Origin: Bryopsis sp. KO-2023
Lineage: Eukaryota; Chlorophyta; Ulvophyceae; Bryopsidales; Bryopsidaceae
Length of the DNA stretch: 64,000 nt
Direction of reading: 5' to 3'
NCBI GenBank assembly: GCA_030272585.1
Contig: BSYQ01000004.1
Span: 4,154,001 to 4,218,000, forward strand
In this document: in pieces, positions 60,868-64,000 of the stretch
Layout: each line of letters opens with the position of its first letter
Position numbering within the stretch: the stretch's first letter is position 1
The notes under the pieces: generated by a model
The model's input: only the letters and a program-made list of their open reading frames with translations
What the model was told of the DNA's origin: nothing
Databases searched by the model: none
Position numbers and translations under genes: made by a program

Positions 60868-63800
60868 TCACTTTCTGGCAGCCCTGATCGCTGCCACCCC
60901 AGTGGCTTCTCTGCCAGCCACCAGCACATTCACGTCATAGGTGCCTTCGTAAGAATAAATGGCTTCCATGTCGCAAAACACCTTGGCCACGTGAAAGTCT
61001 GACACCACCCCGTTTCCCCCCAGAAGCTCCCTGCCCAAAGAAACCACTTCCCTGCCTCTGAGCGTGTTCCAAGCTTTCACCAGGCTGGCCTGGCCGTGAC
61101 TCATCGACCCAGCTTCGTGGAGCTTGGTCAATCGCCAGGCCATGAGAAACATTCCCTGGATGGACGGATATTCTTTTAGGAAAAAAAAAAAAGAACCAGG
61201 GCGAGAAAAAATCAATGTCGAAACTGAAGGGGTCCAGAGAAGCAGTGAGGCAAGATTTTCGAATTTTTTTTTTTGTAGGAGGAGGGGAAGTGAAACAATT
61301 GAGCATTTTTCAGGGCAGATCCATTCAAAATCGAAGTTTTGGTTGAAGAGTGAAGCGGTTCCACTCCCTAGGGAAGACAAAATAAAAAGTGACAAAAAAG
61401 AAAGAAGCCGAAGAATGATGTTATATTTGAAAGAACCCTACCTGGATGTTGCCCAGCATCCTGACCAGTTTTTCTTGCGCCAATTGGAAAGACACCAAGG
61501 GAGTCCCGAACTGCTTCCTTTGCTTCAAGTACCTGCACATTGACCCAAACTGAAATCTCTTTTTTGGGGAAAGTGGTTGGTCGTTGGATATGTTGAAAAA
61601 TACAGACAAAAAAACAGAGTCCCCGCCCCACCTCATTGATCAAATGCATGCACATCAGATATTCAACTCAATCGAACATCATTTCTGGCTTTTTTGTTAT
61701 TTTTCTTTAACGAAGGGTTTTCACATCGTTCAAAAACAAGAAACATGTTGGAAAAAAAATCACGTCAAAGAAAAAACAGACACAGCCATTCTGATTTCTT
61801 CAAGGAAGAAACGGAATTAAAAAAAAAGCATAATTATTATTTCCCTCACCGCAAGCACATGTCGTACACCCCCATCGCCATTCCGACGGGCTGCCAGGCC
61901 ACCATGATTCGAGAAACCGCCAAAACATCGCTGGTATCTCTGAAGGAATTCACTCCAGGCAGCCTGTCCGAATCCGGAACGAAAACTTCCTCCATCACGA
62001 TGTCCCCGTTTTGAACGCACCTCAACGAAATCTTGTTTTCGATTTTGGTGGCTCGGAAACCGGGGGTTCCCTTTCTGATAATAAAAGCATTGATCTGCAG
62101 AAGAAGAAAAAAATCACACACACTCACAATGTCTTCATTGCACATATATCTTCCAGGAAAGGGAAAAAAAAACACCCTGTGAAATTCTGCTCAGCATCCG
62201 GTCAGTCCGATATCTTATTTCGCACCTCGTTGGTTTCCAAATTCCTTGCCCACACCACGACGATATCAGCAAAGGGTGCATTTCCGATCCACCTTTTTCG
62301 CCCGTTCAAAATCCAGCCCCCCGGGACCTTTCTGGCACTCGATATCAAGCCGGAGGCATCGGAGCCATTGCTAGGCTCTGTCAAAGCCCAACACCCGATC
62401 AAATCCAATCGAGACATGGCTGGTAACAATTCTTGCTTTTGCTTATCAGATCCCTGAAGGCCGGGAGAGGGGAGGGGGGACCCCCACAAAAAAAACACAC
62501 TCAACCCCTACCTTTTTTGACAGAAATTCACAGGAAGAAAGACGACAGGAAAAAGTAAAAGTCGATATGTGAAGGTAACTGCATTATCATTCTGCACGAC
62601 CAGAGTTTTTGATTGTCCTTTTCATTACATAGGATACCTTGTTTAGCGTTTTCTTACCAGCATTTCGATGGTGAGCATGGCAAGCGAGGCATGGACCATT
62701 ACGAACGTCGACAGACTGGTATCCACTCTAGCCATTTCCACAACCACCATGGCGGCACCCAGCACAGATAAGCCCTGTCCTTGCACAGCACACATCATTC
62801 GTTTCAAACCTTGACAAAGAAAAACTCAACCCAAATGCTTTTAACCACAGTTTCGCTGAAATTCGATCATTCTGCAACACCTCACGGAAGCGCATTATTT
62901 GGTCCTATGGTCGTCGAGGTTTGAAATTCACTGCGAGGTCGCTCAACTCGATCCAAATAATGATCTACCCAAAATGGCACCAAATATAGCTGGAAAAGTA
63001 CAGCCAAAATACAGGTATCGACCCTTTTTGGATGGGTGGGTGGGTAAAGAGGTTTGTTATCTCACCACGCTGCCTTCCTCCTGGCAGCTCAAGCCTCCGA
63101 TTCCCAGCTGAGCTATTTTTGGAACCAACGAGTGAGGGAATTCGGCTTTTTCCCAGTAATCTGTTATGACGGGGGCGACCTCCCGCTCCTATGCAGCATA
63201 GTCAGTAGCTTCAGGGGAAAAAAACTGCAACAATTACAAAGCAGACATCGATGTTCCACGGTGAACTTCACCATTCTTTGAGTGATTTTTTAACACTCAA
63301 TAACTTGATGATGCAGAGGGATTCACCCCCTGCCCACCGATCGATTAACAGCCAAAGAATTGTCTCAAAGCCAGTTTCGATTCGCTGAAAATGCCATCAG
63401 TAACACCCCGACAATTATGGTAAGTCAAATCGAACACTGGCAACAATTTTTCTTCAGTTTTTTTTGGTTGTTAAAAACGACCCCCCCCTCCCCTCCCCCG
63501 CACCATGAACGCTCTGACTTTGTCCCTGGCAGCTCTTTCGCTGGGGGTCAACAGGTCAGAAATCCCCAGAGCATCGTGAGTGGCTTCAGGGAATTCGGCA
63601 GCAGTCTGACATTGAGAAAAATTCGCAGGGCCCGGGCCCGCAAAGGCAACAGGATTCACCTCCAGCAAATCTGGTCCAAACCATTTTTAAGAGAAAAAAA
63701 AATTCTCGATGCCATTCTGTGCTGATCATGTTTTCACCACAAAAGCCTGGCTGAACAACATCGATTGTTCCACACACACACACACACTCATGAAGGCCAC

Positions 63801-63889
63801 TCTGTAGAAGCATCGAAAAGAGCTTACTCACTCTTTCCCTGAGAAGAGGTCCCCGTAACATGACCAGCGATGCGATTCAAGCGTTCCAT
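60868..63889 (-). CDS. ACX4: Short-chain acyl-CoA oxidase, ACX4 type
   Basis: Eight exons on the minus strand: 63889-63832, 63670-63504, 63188-63066, 62774-62658, 62453-62226, 62094-61850, 61532-61442, 61155-60868. They give 439 codons including stop (438 aa; Arabidopsis ACX4 is 436). The flavoenzyme oxidises short-chain acyl-CoA to enoyl-CoA with hydrogen peroxide release in peroxisomes. Family blocks: [119 protein letters not shown] and SYEGTYDVN with the expected catalytic-base glutamate. The C-terminus is AARK, not the SRL peroxisomal signal of the plant protein. The N-terminus [11 protein letters not shown] instead contains a PTS2-like nonapeptide. The general acyl-CoA dehydrogenase family is an alternative activity, but ACX4-specific blocks dominate. 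Confidence 0.93.
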
Positions 63890-64000
63890 CTTTCGCGCCG
63901 TTGCTGCAGATGTTCCGACACCACAAGAAATGACGCTTTGCCAACCCTGTCGACCCACAGTACTGTTTTGTTGTTTCCCTTCGTTACATTGTCACGTCTG

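Overview
The window is nuclear DNA of a eukaryote. Every host gene except one is split by spliceosomal introns, mostly GT-AG and rich in T, with many long homopolymer runs. Several products carry plastid-type presequences or plant/algal orthology: a NAR1-like formate/nitrite transporter, a plastid-type rhomboid, a DUF1499 protein and an ACX4-type acyl-CoA oxidase. A photosynthetic eukaryote, probably an alga, is the best guess. The species cannot be assigned from sequence alone.

Layout: 1-8001 (+) is the 3' part of a large surface protein with Pmp-like GGA[I/L] beta-helix repeats, a cysteine-rich segment and several membrane segments. 8916-16091 is an intact, young Ty3/gypsy chromovirus with 320-bp LTRs and a 5-bp target duplication. 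17675-18250 (-) is a DUF1499 protein. 18607-28358 (+) is RNA polymerase I subunit 2 (20 exons, 1201 aa). 28966-29479 is a deleted pogo-like DNA transposon. 29837-33311 (-) is glycerol kinase (10 exons, 502 aa). 33521-35332 (+) is a rhomboid protease (3 exons, 284 aa). 35953-37834 (-) is a DUF924 protein (6 exons, 268 aa). 38946-40760 (-) is a formate/nitrite transporter. 41530-52748 (+) is CNOT1, the CCR4-NOT scaffold (14 exons, 2246 aa). 52749-60867 is repeat-rich and has no gene I can support. 60868-63889 (-) is an ACX4-type acyl-CoA oxidase (8 exons, 438 aa). Exons were joined by reading splice sites and protein similarity by eye. The exon sums are whole codons for every spliced gene except the transporter, whose 5' part is unresolved.

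The host genes are mostly housekeeping and metabolic: rRNA transcription, mRNA deadenylation, glycerol entry into metabolism, plastid anion transport and short-chain beta-oxidation. Three divergent head-to-head pairs (DUF1499/POLR1B, glycerol kinase/rhomboid, transporter/CNOT1) probably share promoters.

The most unusual signals are in the retrotransposon. A 4593-bp stretch covering nearly all of pol contains no CpG at all, while gag and the LTRs are CpG-rich. Both LTRs contain two antisense tRNA-like modules. A textbook -1 frameshift signal joins gag to pol. Other points worth checking are a probable N-terminal PTS2 on the ACX4 protein in place of the C-terminal PTS1 of plant ACX4, a stop-free 222-nt intron in CNOT1, and a duplicated splice-acceptor region with recursive-splice-like AG/GTAAG sites.
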